A stretch of 64,000 bases of DNA from CBDHGY01 sp965263325 (GTDB lineage: Bacteria; Pseudomonadota; Alphaproteobacteria; Caulobacterales; Hyphomonadaceae): contig CBDHGY010000002.1 of the NCBI GenBank assembly GCA_965263325.1, positions 930,001 to 994,000 of the forward strand, given 5' to 3'. How positions within the stretch are numbered: position 1 is the stretch's first letter; every line of letters starts with the position of its first letter. The position numbers and the translations under genes were made by a program. Of this stretch, positions 17,576-26,104 are shown piece by piece. The notes under the pieces are model-generated. The model did not search any database and was not told the origin of the DNA. It saw only the letters and a list, made by a program, of their open reading frames with translations.

Positions 17576-18580
17576 TCAGATCGAAACAGTAATCTTGCCG
17601 AAATGCTGCTGGCTCGCTTGATGAGCGAACGCTGCGGCGATCTCGTCTAATGGAAAATCTCTATCCAGAACAGGTTTGATGCCCGAGGCATCGATCGCGG
17701 CGATCATATCCTCCTGATGAGTGCGCGATCCGACGGTGATCCCGGACATGGTGAGATTTTTTGAGAAAAAGGCCGCCGTCGGCACCTCACCTGCGACGCC
17801 GGTAAGCACGCCGATGAGAGAAATATGTCCGCCCACCCGGCAAGCATTGATAGACTGCGCGAGTGTCCCGGGGCCCCCAATTTCAACGACCTCGTCGACC
17901 CCGCGTCCGCGCGTTAGCTCCATCGCTTTTCGCCCCCATTCAGGCTCATCCTTATAGTTGATGACATGATCTGCGCCGAGTGCTTTTAGCTTTTCCAGTT
18001 TTGCATCGGACGAAGATGTTGCGATCACGCGCGCGCCCGCAGCCTTGGCAAACTGCAGCGCGAAGATTGAAACACCGCCTGTGCCCTGCGTGAGTACCCA
18101 GTCTCCCGGCTTCACGCTGCCTTCGACGAACATGCCGCGCCAGGCTGTCAGCGCTGCGCACGGAAGTGTCGCGGCTTCGGTATAGGAATAGCCGTCCGGC
18201 ATGCGGGTGAAAGCATCCGCTGGCATAGCAACAAGTTCGGCAGCAAACCCGTCTGCTCCATCGCCCGGAACCGCTGCGAAACCAAGGCTATCTATCGGCC
18301 CGGAGAGCCAGTTCGGAAAAAACAGCCCAAGCACTTTGTCGCCTTCTTTAAACCGGGTCACGCCTTCACCGACGCTGACCACGTCACCAGCCCCGTCCGA
18401 CATCAGGATGCGGCCGTCATCTGTCGGGATACCTCCAAGCGCGACGATATAATCGTGATAGTTCAGCGACGAGGCTCGGACACGCACCAATATCTCACCG
18501 GGACCAGCAACGGGATCTGCTCGCTCTTCAATGACGATGTTTTCAAGCCCGCCAGGCTTTTTGACCGCTGCGACTTTCAT
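17576..18580 (-). CDS. Zinc-free NADPH:quinone oxidoreductase family (MDR) enzyme
   Basis: A 334-residue medium-chain dehydrogenase/reductase of the quinone oxidoreductase type. It has the N-terminal GroES-like fold (GPGEILVRVRASSLNYHDY), the Rossmann domain (VLTQGTGGVSIFALQFAKAAGARVIATSSS) and LGADHVINYKD. The cysteine ligands of zinc alcohol dehydrogenases are missing, so it most likely reduces quinones or enones with NAD(P)H. The ATG at 18578-18580 with GGAGG upstream is preferred to an earlier in-frame start at 18619. It is divergent from the dienelactone-hydrolase-like gene. The substrate is not known. Confidence 0.85.
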   Translation of the reverse strand: MKVAAVKKPGGLENIVIEERADPVAGPGEILVRVRASSLNYHDYIVALGGIPTDDGRILMSDGAGDVVSVGEGVTRFKEGDKVLGLFFPNWLSGPIDSLGFAAVPGDGADGFAAELVAMPADAFTRMPDGYSYTEAATLPCAALTAWRGMFVEGSVKPGDWVLTQGTGGVSIFALQFAKAAGARVIATSSSDAKLEKLKALGADHVINYKDEPEWGRKAMELTRGRGVDEVVEIGGPGTLAQSINACRVGGHISLIGVLTGVAGEVPTAAFFSKNLTMSGITVGSRTHQEDMIAAIDASGIKPVLDRDFPLDEIAAAFAHQASQQHFGKITVSI

Positions 18581-18745
18581 GGGGTGCCTCCAATTTGAAT
18601 TACTGCACGCAACCGTCACGCCCGGACCTTAGGAAAGTCAAGCCGGCCCCAACCAAACGTATCCTCACAATGTCTCGATCCCTGTTCGCCTCGCACGGGT
18701 TTTGGGCTAACTACAACAATACAGGAAAAAAGGAGGACTGCCCCG

Positions 18746-19609
18746 ATGTGCGATGAAACCACTGAGCGCGAACTCGACGCGCATTTAACGCGCCGCGGAT
18801 TTACCGTAGGCGCAGCGGCAACGATGGGCGTGTTTGCAACCGCGTGCGCAACTGTCGCCGAGCAAGCCGCACTTACCGAAACAGAGGTCACCATCGCGAC
18901 ACCAGACGGCACCGTCGACGGGCGGTTCTTTCATCCGGCAAGCGGCGCCAGCGCAGCTGTGATCATCTGGCCAGACATTCACGGCGTGCGGCCGGCGTTC
19001 TTCGATATGGCGCGGCGTCTGGCTGGCGACGGCTACGCTGTGCTCGCCGCCAATCCTTACTACCGCACGCATCAGGGCCGTCTTTTCGGCGATGGCGAGA
19101 CCATTCGCGACGAAGGCGGCTGGGACAAGGTTCAACCCCATTTTAGCGTCTTCACACCGGAGACGATTGCGACCGACAGCGCTGCGATTGTCGAATGGCT
19201 CGATCAGCAAAGCGCCGTCGATACGACCCGTGGAATAGGTGCGGTCGGCTTCTGTATGACCGGCGCGTGGACCATCCGTGCCGGCGCTGCCGTTCCGGGC
19301 CGAGTGAAGGCACCGGTTTCCTTCCATAGTGGCCGGCTTGTCATGGACGAAAATAGCCCGCACCTGCTCATACCAAAGCTGACCGGCGGTGCGCTCATCG
19401 GGATTGCCGAGAATGACTACGAGAAAAATCCGGCCGCAAAAGACACGCTAATCAAAGCTTTTGCGGATGCAGGTATTCCAGCCGATATCGAAGTCTATGA
19501 AGGCGCGATGCATGGCTGGGTGCCAACCGATTCGCGCGCGCACAATCCTGAGCAGGCCGAACGCGCCTGGGGCCGGATGCTGGCGCTGTTTGAGCGCGAG
19601 CTTGGATAA
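18746..19609 (+). CDS. Dienelactone hydrolase family protein with Tat-type signal
   Basis: An alpha/beta hydrolase of 287 residues. The N-terminus has a twin-arginine-like TRRGFTVG (residues 15-22), then an alanine-rich hydrophobic stretch ending in TAC (C34), so it is probably exported and possibly lipid-anchored. The catalytic nucleophile is a Cys in GAVGFCMTGAW, as in dienelactone hydrolases. An Asp/Glu region (IGIAENDYEKNP) and the His in GAMHGW follow. IWPDIHGVRP is the typical oxyanion strand. The natural substrate of such exported members is not known. It ends against a strong hairpin shared with cspA. Confidence 0.85.
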   Translation: MCDETTERELDAHLTRRGFTVGAAATMGVFATACATVAEQAALTETEVTIATPDGTVDGRFFHPASGASAAVIIWPDIHGVRPAFFDMARRLAGDGYAVLAANPYYRTHQGRLFGDGETIRDEGGWDKVQPHFSVFTPETIATDSAAIVEWLDQQSAVDTTRGIGAVGFCMTGAWTIRAGAAVPGRVKAPVSFHSGRLVMDENSPHLLIPKLTGGALIGIAENDYEKNPAAKDTLIKAFADAGIPADIEVYEGAMHGWVPTDSRAHNPEQAERAWGRMLALFERELG

Positions 19610-19613
19610 CAAA

Positions 19614-19644
19614 ATCAGGCGCGGGAGCTATTCCCGCGCCTGAT
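19614..19644. terminator. Hairpin terminator between the hydrolase gene and cspA
   Basis: A perfect 13-base stem (19614-19626 with 19632-19644, ATCAGGCGCGGGA arm) encloses a 5-base loop between two convergent genes. Read on the minus strand it is followed by TTTTG, so it is a good intrinsic terminator for cspA; on the plus strand the T tract is weak. Confidence 0.85.
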
Positions 19645-19656
19645 CGAAAATTCAGC

Positions 19657-19866
19657 TTAAAGCGCTTCGATCTTGTCGACAGATTCCTTGCCTTTGCGGG
19701 CATCCATCGCTGTTGTGAACTGGACCTTATCGCCTTCGCTCAAAGACGTCATGCCGCAGCGCTGAAGCGCGCTGACGTGCACAAACACATCCTTTGAGCC
19801 ATCTTCTGGCTGGATAAAGCCGAAGCCTTTTTGATCATTGAAAAATTTTACGGTTCCTGGGGTCAT
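19657..19866 (-). CDS. cspA: Cold-shock protein, CspA family
   Basis: A 69-residue single cold-shock domain that binds single-stranded RNA and DNA and melts RNA structure. Both RNP motifs are visible: KGFGFIQP and DVFVHVSAL. The ATG at 19864-19866 is used, giving the usual MTPGTVKFF start, with GGAG 9 bases upstream; longer in-frame starts give an atypical N-terminus. More than 200 bases of non-coding sequence lie upstream, which is consistent with the long leader often found on cold-shock genes. Confidence 0.93.
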   Translation of the reverse strand: MTPGTVKFFNDQKGFGFIQPEDGSKDVFVHVSALQRCGMTSLSEGDKVQFTTAMDARKGKESVDKIEAL

Positions 19867-20117
19867 GAATGACATCTCCAATAGAATTTACCGCGCGCGA
19901 AATTGCGAGCGGGGGTCGTCGAGTCTTTTTTAGGAGGTGTCTAAGTCGCGTCTTCTGGGCGTTGGTAAAGGTGCCCGTCGTCGTAGCCTGATCGTCCGGC
20001 GAAAGTTCGAGCCCCCCCTGTCTACGAGTTCTGCCGTAAAGGCAAGCATTAATTGAAGCGCCGCCAACCGCCGCTGCGATTGCACCGTCGGTCATTGGGG
20101 CTGCCAAGTAAAAACTT

Positions 20118-20801
20118 CTAACCCGGCTCAAGCACCAGCCGGTGCAGCCGGGAAACCTCCGCGCCCTCACCAGACAGATGCGCAGCGATGGCCGCGTTCA
20201 CCCGGTCAAGCAGCATATCATCCGGAGATCGCGCGATGAGCCGTCCACCCGCCTTATGCGCGGCGCGGTAAAGCGCGCGGGCCATACGAGCGGCATGTTT
20301 TCCGGGATGGGCAAGCACATCGTCTAACGCCTGAAGGCGTGTTATCAATATTGCTCGCATGCCGTTTCCTCGCCGGACTGCGTCGCCGGGCATGCTGCGC
20401 CTGCGCGTTGCTCGTGCCCTTCGGGCTCGCTGTGCTCGCGGCTCAAGGAGCATTCTGTTCGGCCAATCTTCATCGACCCAAACACCTATCGGCGTATCTT
20501 CTCGCGCAACCCCCAACCGAAAATATGGCGCGCGCTCAGGCGATGGCTGCGGTGGCATGGGCATTGGCCCTGCCCGCTCGCGAGCTTTGCCCGGCAGAAT
20601 GGTGATTTTACCCGCAATCTCGCGCAGCATGCCGCGCGCCATCTCTTCGGCGCTTTTCAAATAATCCAACAGCTTTGCGGCCGGCCACCGGTCTTTGTCA
20701 GGCGAGGTGAACACGCCGAGCGTGGTGCGGATCGCCTCCAGCATAGAGGCCGCCATCCGGCGCGCGAATTTATCGAAACGGTGGGGTTTATTTGAGGTCA
20801 T
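20118..20801 (-). CDS. Unknown protein with an Arg-rich insert
   Basis: A 227-residue basic, helical protein that I do not recognise. N-terminal residues 1-70 form an amphipathic helical stretch (FDKFARRMAASMLEAIR, LKSAEEMARGMLREIAGK). A second helical part is near the C-terminus (ALDDVLAHPGKHAARMARALYRAAHKAG). Between them residues about 120-140 are unusually Arg-rich (RAQRARRARATRRR). They correspond to a palindrome-rich DNA stretch at about 20355-20450, suggesting an insertion of repetitive DNA into the frame. Coding potential is supported by length and composition only. Confidence 0.55.
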   Translation of the reverse strand: MTSNKPHRFDKFARRMAASMLEAIRTTLGVFTSPDKDRWPAAKLLDYLKSAEEMARGMLREIAGKITILPGKARERAGPMPMPPQPSPERAPYFRLGVAREDTPIGVWVDEDWPNRMLLEPRAQRARRARATRRRSMPGDAVRRGNGMRAILITRLQALDDVLAHPGKHAARMARALYRAAHKAGGRLIARSPDDMLLDRVNAAIAAHLSGEGAEVSRLHRLVLEPG

Positions 20802-20828
20802 GGTTCTGGTTTCCGGTTTCGCCTCTTG

Positions 20829-20949
20829 GCGTCACCCTCGACCGCCAAGGGCGGTCTGAGGGCCCATCTCTGAAAGAACGGGACCCTCTTGGTGGATAGG
20901 TTCCGAGATGGGCTCTCTGATGAACTTCGTTCATCGAGCTTGGTGACGC
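20829..20949. repeat. Multi-hairpin palindromic element
   Basis: A nested palindrome of about 120 bases. The outer arms pair GCGTCACC plus CTCGA (20829-20841) with TCGAG plus GGTGACGC (20934-20949). An inner pair is GCCCATCTC (20862-20870) with GAGATGGGC (20905-20913). Two perfect hairpins branch from it: ACCGCC-AAG-GGCGGT (20841-20855) and GATGAAC-TTC-GTTCATC (20919-20935). The shape is that of the palindromic intergenic repeats seen in many alphaproteobacterial genomes, or of a structured RNA. It lies upstream of the 20118-20801 gene; no second copy was seen here. Confidence 0.65.
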
Positions 20950-21083
20950 AAGAAACAAAGATCACTTCTTCATCTCATTCATCTGCGAACAGCATATCCC
21001 CGCCAGAAACCCGGTCGGATAGATTTTCGAAAATAATTTTTAGGCGAGTGATTTCAGGGTTGGGATAGCGCAGGTGTTGGATA

Positions 21084-21115
21084 GTGTCGGATAAGTTGGA
21101 GAATCTATCCGACAC
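21084..21115. other. Perfect 10-base inverted repeat downstream of the TIR remnant
   Basis: GTGTCGGATA at 21084-21093 pairs with TATCCGACAC at 21106-21115 across a 12-base loop, starting 3 bases beyond the stop codon of the decayed TIR gene. It may be a leftover terminator, but no T tract follows on either strand. Confidence 0.5.
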
Positions 21116-21118
21116 GAC

Positions 21119-21644
21119 TTATTCCAATATTTTTCTAAGCGCGGTGACGAGCCGGTTCATGTCGTTCTTGAAATCAGGGTCTGGGCGGATCTGAATGCCA
21201 TTGCGCTCATCAAGTTCGGTGAGCGTGTCCGGCAGCCGTAGACACATCCACGGTCTGCGCGCCGCTTAACAAAACACCGGGATCGTCTTACCGGAATGTC
21301 CTAAATACGGCGCAGCACCGCTTCGGCTTCGATGCGCACATAATCGCGCTCGCTCGTTGATGCAAGGTTTGCGTCAACTGTCGATACCATCGTCTGCGCC
21401 AATCCACTTTGGTTGTGGTTCCACATGCACGATTTGGTAGCGCGACTTTACAATTCTCAAGCGTGCTCGCGAGTTCGTCTTTGAAATTCACGCCGATTTT
21501 TCAATCGGCCTCGAGTCGACATCCTTGAAGACAACACCTTGCCCAAATGGGAGCTCGCGCTCAAGATATTCGTAAATCCGCCCGCAAACATCTTGCGAGT
21601 CGTATTTTTTTCACCGAGCGGCGATAGGAGAGGAATGGAAACTT
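21119..21644 (-). pseudogene. Decayed TIR-domain gene
   Basis: Reading three frames in turn on the minus strand recovers a TIR domain. PFLSYRR is followed, after a frame change, by GRIYEYLERELPFGQGVVFKDVDS. Then, after another frame change and a stop, comes FKDELASTLENCKVALP, then ERDYVRIEAEAVLRR, a stop, and finally LPDTLTELDERNGIQIRPD and FKNDMNRLVTALRKILE before the stop at 21119. These are the conserved strands of bacterial TIR domains (PF13676 type). In bacteria such domains often belong to defence or effector proteins that break down NAD+. At least two stops and several frame changes make it non-functional. No downstream or upstream partner domain remains readable. Confidence 0.75.
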
Positions 21645-22294
21645 GAGTGGACGATTGCTACGTACCTGCTGCTTGCCAATTATTTGGAGAAGCTTGAACT
21701 TCGAAATCTGGATCCCAATTGCAAAAAACATTCTGATTTTCCTCTCGAAAATTTGCTGGCGGTTTTTGTACAATTCGTTCTCAATAAACGATAATTTACT
21801 TCTTTCAAGCAATTCAGGAAATGACCTAAAAGGTTGGCATAAATGTGCAGCCGTGCTATCGCTAACCATGCTTCTCCAAAACTCCAAGTCCAATTCCGTT
21901 TTTTTCGAAGACTTCGTATTGCAATTTTTTCCCGGACTCTATTGGATAGAAGCCTGTACATAATCGGTTTAGCAAGGTTGGGTTATAGTTTTTGCAAACG
22001 GAACTCACATTCTAAGAATCACAAAAATCCATGTGGATAACCATTGACCATATTAGATATCATTCAAGTGCTCTTGAGCTTCAAACCTCCACAATCGATT
22101 TGGGAGAAGAAACTGAAGCCTAGTTTGTGTGAACCTTGAGCAAATTTCGAACATGGAATCGAAGGCGATCCCATAATTTGCTTACCCGAGCCTCGAATAA
22201 TCGCGTCGGCCTCAATCTATCAAATTCAAGCGATCAAACGCTAATCAGCCGCTGCCGGGCACCAAATATCTACCAATCAAATATTAGAAGCTTC
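21645..22294. other. AT-rich stretch without a recognisable gene
   Basis: About 650 bases between the TIR remnant and pccB. Short open frames exist on both strands, but none has a ribosome site, known motif or convincing composition. The base composition is AT-richer than the flanking genes. It is probably the decayed remainder of the element that carried the TIR gene; I see nothing else in it. Confidence 0.5.
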
Positions 22295-23827
22295 CTAAAG
22301 CGGAATATTATCGTGCTTTTTCCAAGGGTTTTCGAGTTCCTTGTTCCGCAAAGTTCGCAAAGCTTTTGCGACGCGCCGGCGGGTTGAGTGCGGCATGATG
22401 ATGTCGTCGATATAGCCCTTTTTCGCCGCCACATACGGGTTGGCGAAATTGTCTTCATACTCTTTCGTGTGCGCCGCGATCTTCTCATCATCGCCGATGT
22501 CTTTGCGGAAGATGATCTCCACCGCGCCCTTCGCGCCCATCACCGCGATCTCCGCCGTCGGCCAGGCATAGTTCACATCCCCGCGCAGATGCTTTGAGCT
22601 CATCACATCATACGCCCCGCCATAGGCCTTGCGCGTAATCACCGTCACCTTCGGCACGGTCGCCTCGGCATAGGCAAAGAGCAGCTTTGCGCCGTGTTTG
22701 ATGAGGCCGCCATATTCCTGCTTGGTGCCCGGCATGAAGCCCGGCACATCGACAAACGTCACGACCGGGATGTTGAAACAATCGCAAAAGCGCACGAAGC
22801 GCGCGGCCTTGCGCGAGGCATCAATGTCGAGCACGCCAGCAAGCGTCATTGGCTGGTTCGCCACAAAGCCGACCGTCGCACCTTCCATGCGCCCAAAACC
22901 GCAGAGAATGTTTGCGCCAAACTTCGGCGAGATTTCGAAGAAGTCACCCTCATCGGCAACTTTCTCAATCAGCTCGCGCATATCATAAGGCGTGTTCGGG
23001 TTGGGCGGGACAAGACTATCAAGGCTGTCATCGGTGCGCTCAATCGTATCAAAGACGGGACGCTGGGGCGGATCTTCGCGGTTAGAGCCGGGCAGGAAAT
23101 CGATCAGCCGGCGCATTTGCGTCAGCGCTTCGATGTCGTTCTCGAACGCGCCGTCGACCACGCCGGATTTCACCGCATGCACAGACGCGCCGCCTAGCGT
23201 CTCATGCGTGACTTCTTCATTGGTCACGGTTTTCACAACGTCCGGCCCGGTGACGTACATGTAAGAGGTGTCTTTCACCATGAAGATGAAATCGGTCAGC
23301 GCCGGAGAGTAGACATCGCCTCCCGCGCACGGCCCCATGATCACACTGATCTGCGGAATAACGCCGGACGAGAGCACATTCTCCATGAAAATATCGGCAT
23401 AGCCTGCAAGACTGTCGACGCCTTCCTGTATGCGCGCGCCGCCGGCATCGAAAATGCCGATCACCGGCGCGCCATTGCGCACCGCCATCTGTTGGACCTT
23501 AACAATCTTCTCAGATTGCGCCTTCGAGAGCGACCCACCGAAAACCGTAAAGTCTTTCGAGAATACATAGACCAGACGGCCATTGACCGTGCCCTGCCCC
23601 GTCACCACGCCGTCGCCGGGAATGCGCTGCTTCTCCATACCAAAATCGCTCGAGCGGTGCTCCACGAACATGTCATATTCTTCGAAACTGCCCTCATCGA
23701 GGAGAACGCTAATCCGCTCGCGCGCGGTGAGCTTGCCCTTCTCATGCTGGCGATCAATCCGCGCCTGCCCCCCGCCCATGCGGGCCTGCTCACGTTTTGC
23801 TTCCAGCGCTTCGATGACGTCTTTCAT
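22295..23827 (-). CDS. pccB: Propionyl-CoA carboxylase beta subunit (carboxyltransferase)
   Basis: The beta subunit transfers carboxyl from biotin to propionyl-CoA, giving methylmalonyl-CoA in propionate, odd-chain fatty acid and branched amino acid breakdown. The 510-residue protein has the full carboxyltransferase pattern. It begins [19 protein letters not shown], followed by the CoA-binding part with [20 protein letters not shown]. The second half has [16 protein letters not shown] and [18 protein letters not shown]. Length and domain order are normal for PccB. Its partner pccA lies about 7 kb downstream on the same strand, separated by unrelated genes and the TIR remnant. Confidence 0.95.
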   Translation of the reverse strand: MKDVIEALEAKREQARMGGGQARIDRQHEKGKLTARERISVLLDEGSFEEYDMFVEHRSSDFGMEKQRIPGDGVVTGQGTVNGRLVYVFSKDFTVFGGSLSKAQSEKIVKVQQMAVRNGAPVIGIFDAGGARIQEGVDSLAGYADIFMENVLSSGVIPQISVIMGPCAGGDVYSPALTDFIFMVKDTSYMYVTGPDVVKTVTNEEVTHETLGGASVHAVKSGVVDGAFENDIEALTQMRRLIDFLPGSNREDPPQRPVFDTIERTDDSLDSLVPPNPNTPYDMRELIEKVADEGDFFEISPKFGANILCGFGRMEGATVGFVANQPMTLAGVLDIDASRKAARFVRFCDCFNIPVVTFVDVPGFMPGTKQEYGGLIKHGAKLLFAYAEATVPKVTVITRKAYGGAYDVMSSKHLRGDVNYAWPTAEIAVMGAKGAVEIIFRKDIGDDEKIAAHTKEYEDNFANPYVAAKKGYIDDIIMPHSTRRRVAKALRTLRNKELENPWKKHDNIPL

Positions 23828-23897
23828 AGGGCGGGCCTTTACTTATGCATTTTCGTTTTTTGCCTTGATAAAGTCTGCTTTCGCAAGCGCAAGGTGG

Positions 23898-25265
23898 TTA
23901 GGGCGAATTCACGGCCATGATTTCGGCCGCAGCGCGCTCTCCGCTAAGGAAAGCCCCGTGCACGGTTGCGTAATGCTGAGGCTCTGTCGCTTCTCCAGCG
24001 AAATAAATCTGGCGGCCAATCGGCTGCGCCAACGCCTGATTCATGCCCGGATGCGCGCCGGGTGGCAGGTGTGAGTAAGACCCATAGGCCAGATCATCTT
24101 GCGACCATCTGGTGATCTTGTACGCGACCGGCTGTGTTACCTTTTCCCCGTAGATCTTACGCAAAGAAGCAAGGCCGGCCGCAATCGTTTCTTCATCTGA
24201 AAAATGCTCGATGTCCCTCGCGACGTTTCCGCTATTCATTGCAAGCAAGACAGGCCGCCCCATGAGGTCGCTGAAATTGAACCAGACAGGCCAGCTCGCC
24301 GCCGCGTCTGGCGGCGGCATGAAATGCAACGCATCGTGCCAGAAGGGTTCTTCGAACTGCAAGCAGAGCTTATTCAGGAGCCCCATTTCCAGCCCTTCGA
24401 TCGCCGTCTGCTTTTCCTGAGGCAATGGAGGGTCGAAAGTGATATTGCCCGCTTTCAAAACACCCAATGGAACCGTGACAATCACGAAATCTGCAGGATG
24501 GCTCTCTTTGCGCGTTTCAACCGAAACGCCAGCAGAGCCATAGGAGATTTGCGAAACTGTTTCTCCAAGACGGACATCGACGCTGGCAAGCAAGTGCTTC
24601 ACAAGCGCGTCATATCCACCTGGAAACACGACATCCGCGCCGCTAAATTCCTCGCCCCCTTCCATCAAGGTTACAAGGCCGAGATCTTTGGCATCTGTCG
24701 CATAACTTTGTTCCACTTCCATCTTCACCAGCAAACGGCGCTCGTCGTTCGAAAGTCTGGAGAATTTTCCCGCCGCGACCGCACGGTCGATCGCTTCTTG
24801 AACACTGGCTTGGGGATTATCTTTGTAAGTTCGCTCAAAGTGTCGCCAGATATCTTCCCAAAAACTGCCCAATGCCCACATCATGGAAAGATTGTTCTCA
24901 CCAAAATACTTCAGATCATCATAATTCCATTTCTGCATTTCTACGCCGACTTCTTTTGCGAGGGCATGCACCGGATTTTTACGAATTCCGTGAACCCAGC
25001 TCGCACCGAGATCGACTGAAAAGCCAAGATCGCGGTTCGACCAAATTCGCCCTCCAATCCGGCTGCGCGCTTCCAGCACAATCACCTCATGCCCTGCCGC
25101 GCTGAGATCATGAGCCGCCTTTGCGCCGGACATGCCAGCACCGATGATTATTATGCGCTTAGGGGACATATTGTTGGCCTTTCTATCGGGCGTCGCAGTT
25201 GAACTTGCGCAGGCAGATAGAAGCGCAGAAACGCTCATTCCAACAAATTGTCTTCTCGCGATCAT
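23898..25265 (-). CDS. Flavin-containing amine oxidase family protein, exported
   Basis: A monoamine-oxidase-type flavoenzyme of about 455 residues. It begins with a signal sequence, MIARRQFVGMSVSALLSAC, holding an RR pair and a lipobox-like LSAC, so it is probably exported folded and lipid-anchored. The FAD-binding fold follows (IIIIGAGMSGAKAAHDL, then IVLEARSRIGGRIWS and LGASWVHG). The C-terminal FAD motif is YFAGEATEPQHYATVHGAF. Such enzymes oxidise amines or polyamines to aldehydes; the substrate cannot be read from sequence. The start at 25263-25265 is preferred because an earlier in-frame start at 25376 would place 37 residues before the signal. Confidence 0.88.
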   Translation of the reverse strand: MIARRQFVGMSVSALLSACASSTATPDRKANNMSPKRIIIIGAGMSGAKAAHDLSAAGHEVIVLEARSRIGGRIWSNRDLGFSVDLGASWVHGIRKNPVHALAKEVGVEMQKWNYDDLKYFGENNLSMMWALGSFWEDIWRHFERTYKDNPQASVQEAIDRAVAAGKFSRLSNDERRLLVKMEVEQSYATDAKDLGLVTLMEGGEEFSGADVVFPGGYDALVKHLLASVDVRLGETVSQISYGSAGVSVETRKESHPADFVIVTVPLGVLKAGNITFDPPLPQEKQTAIEGLEMGLLNKLCLQFEEPFWHDALHFMPPPDAAASWPVWFNFSDLMGRPVLLAMNSGNVARDIEHFSDEETIAAGLASLRKIYGEKVTQPVAYKITRWSQDDLAYGSYSHLPPGAHPGMNQALAQPIGRQIYFAGEATEPQHYATVHGAFLSGERAAAEIMAVNSP

Positions 25266-25353
25266 GCTGGCTCGGCCCCAAGTGATGCCCCAGCATACAT
25301 CAACGCGGCCTCCATAAGGAAGCCGCGCCAATGCCTTTTCAGTTTCGGGGAAA

Positions 25354-25968
25354 TTAGTAGTTACGGCGCTTGCCACCCTTCAGGTGATCATTTCCGCCAT
25401 AATTGTTGTGGTGGTAACCATAACCGGACTGGCGATAGCCTCGAGGACGCGGAAGATTGTCAATATTAACTACCCGGCCGCGACGAACTGTGCAGGTTAC
25501 ATCACGATCAAAGTCGCGGCGACGGCCTTCGAACTCAAATTCAGCGCGCACGACAAAACCTCTCGGTCCGATCTGTCGAACGCGTTCAACATCTTCGAAA
25601 TATGCCCGACGGAAACCGCGATCGCGCGCTTCCCATCGCACCGCCTTCTTACAGGCTTGAATAGCTTCCCGGCGCAGCTCTTTTGTCCGGCGTCGATCCT
25701 GGTAACCATAGTACCCGTGTCCGCGATGACCGTAGTGGCCGTGTCCGCGGTGACCGCGGTAGCTGTGATTCCACTCACCATTGGCAAGTGTCACCGACAG
25801 GCCGTTTCCAATATCGACTTGCAAAGCACCTGATACATTGGGCTTATGTTTGTGTTGCTTGCCATAGCCGGGGTCCGCCAGCGCTGGCATAGCGACGAGT
25901 GCAGACGCAGCAAAGGCAACGGCTGCAGCTCGAGGGGTCATGATACGTTTGATCATGTTGGCAAGCAT
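25354..25968 (-). CDS. Secreted His/Gly/Tyr-rich protein
   Basis: A periplasmic or secreted protein of about 204 residues and unknown function. The signal peptide is clear (AAAVAFAASALVAMPALA). The mature protein has a HGHYGHRGHGYYGY region, a basic helical part with two Cys (ACKKAVRWEARDRGFRRAYFE and VTCTVRRGRV), and a Gly/Tyr/His-rich tail. The Cys pair could form a disulfide. Its low-complexity His/Arg/Gly runs recall RcnB-like periplasmic proteins, but I see no firm family match. The start at 25966-25968 is used; an ATG at 25956 is also possible. Confidence 0.7.
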   Translation of the reverse strand: MLANMIKRIMTPRAAAVAFAASALVAMPALADPGYGKQHKHKPNVSGALQVDIGNGLSVTLANGEWNHSYRGHRGHGHYGHRGHGYYGYQDRRRTKELRREAIQACKKAVRWEARDRGFRRAYFEDVERVRQIGPRGFVVRAEFEFEGRRRDFDRDVTCTVRRGRVVNIDNLPRPRGYRQSGYGYHHNNYGGNDHLKGGKRRNY

Positions 25969-26104
25969 GTCGCATCCCGATGCAACGAAGCCTGAACCCA
26001 CTGTTCAGACTCCGTTCATATCCCCTGAAAACCTGCAACCCATTGCTTTTATTGAGTATAAACTTGCAGCACATGAGATGCGGCTTTTGCTCAGCACACG
26101 GAAT

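Noticed and set aside
19835..20170. 111-residue minus-strand ORF overlapping cspA
   Set aside because: It overlaps cspA and the next gene in another frame, has no ribosome site and no family features.
21643..21963. 106-residue plus-strand ORF
   Set aside because: It is hydrophobic and AT-rich, has no ribosome site or known motif, and lies in apparent decaying DNA.
25299..25332. Terminator downstream of the secreted His/Gly-rich gene
   Set aside because: A GCGGC/GCCGC hairpin exists, but it has a mismatch and no T tract, so it was not listed.
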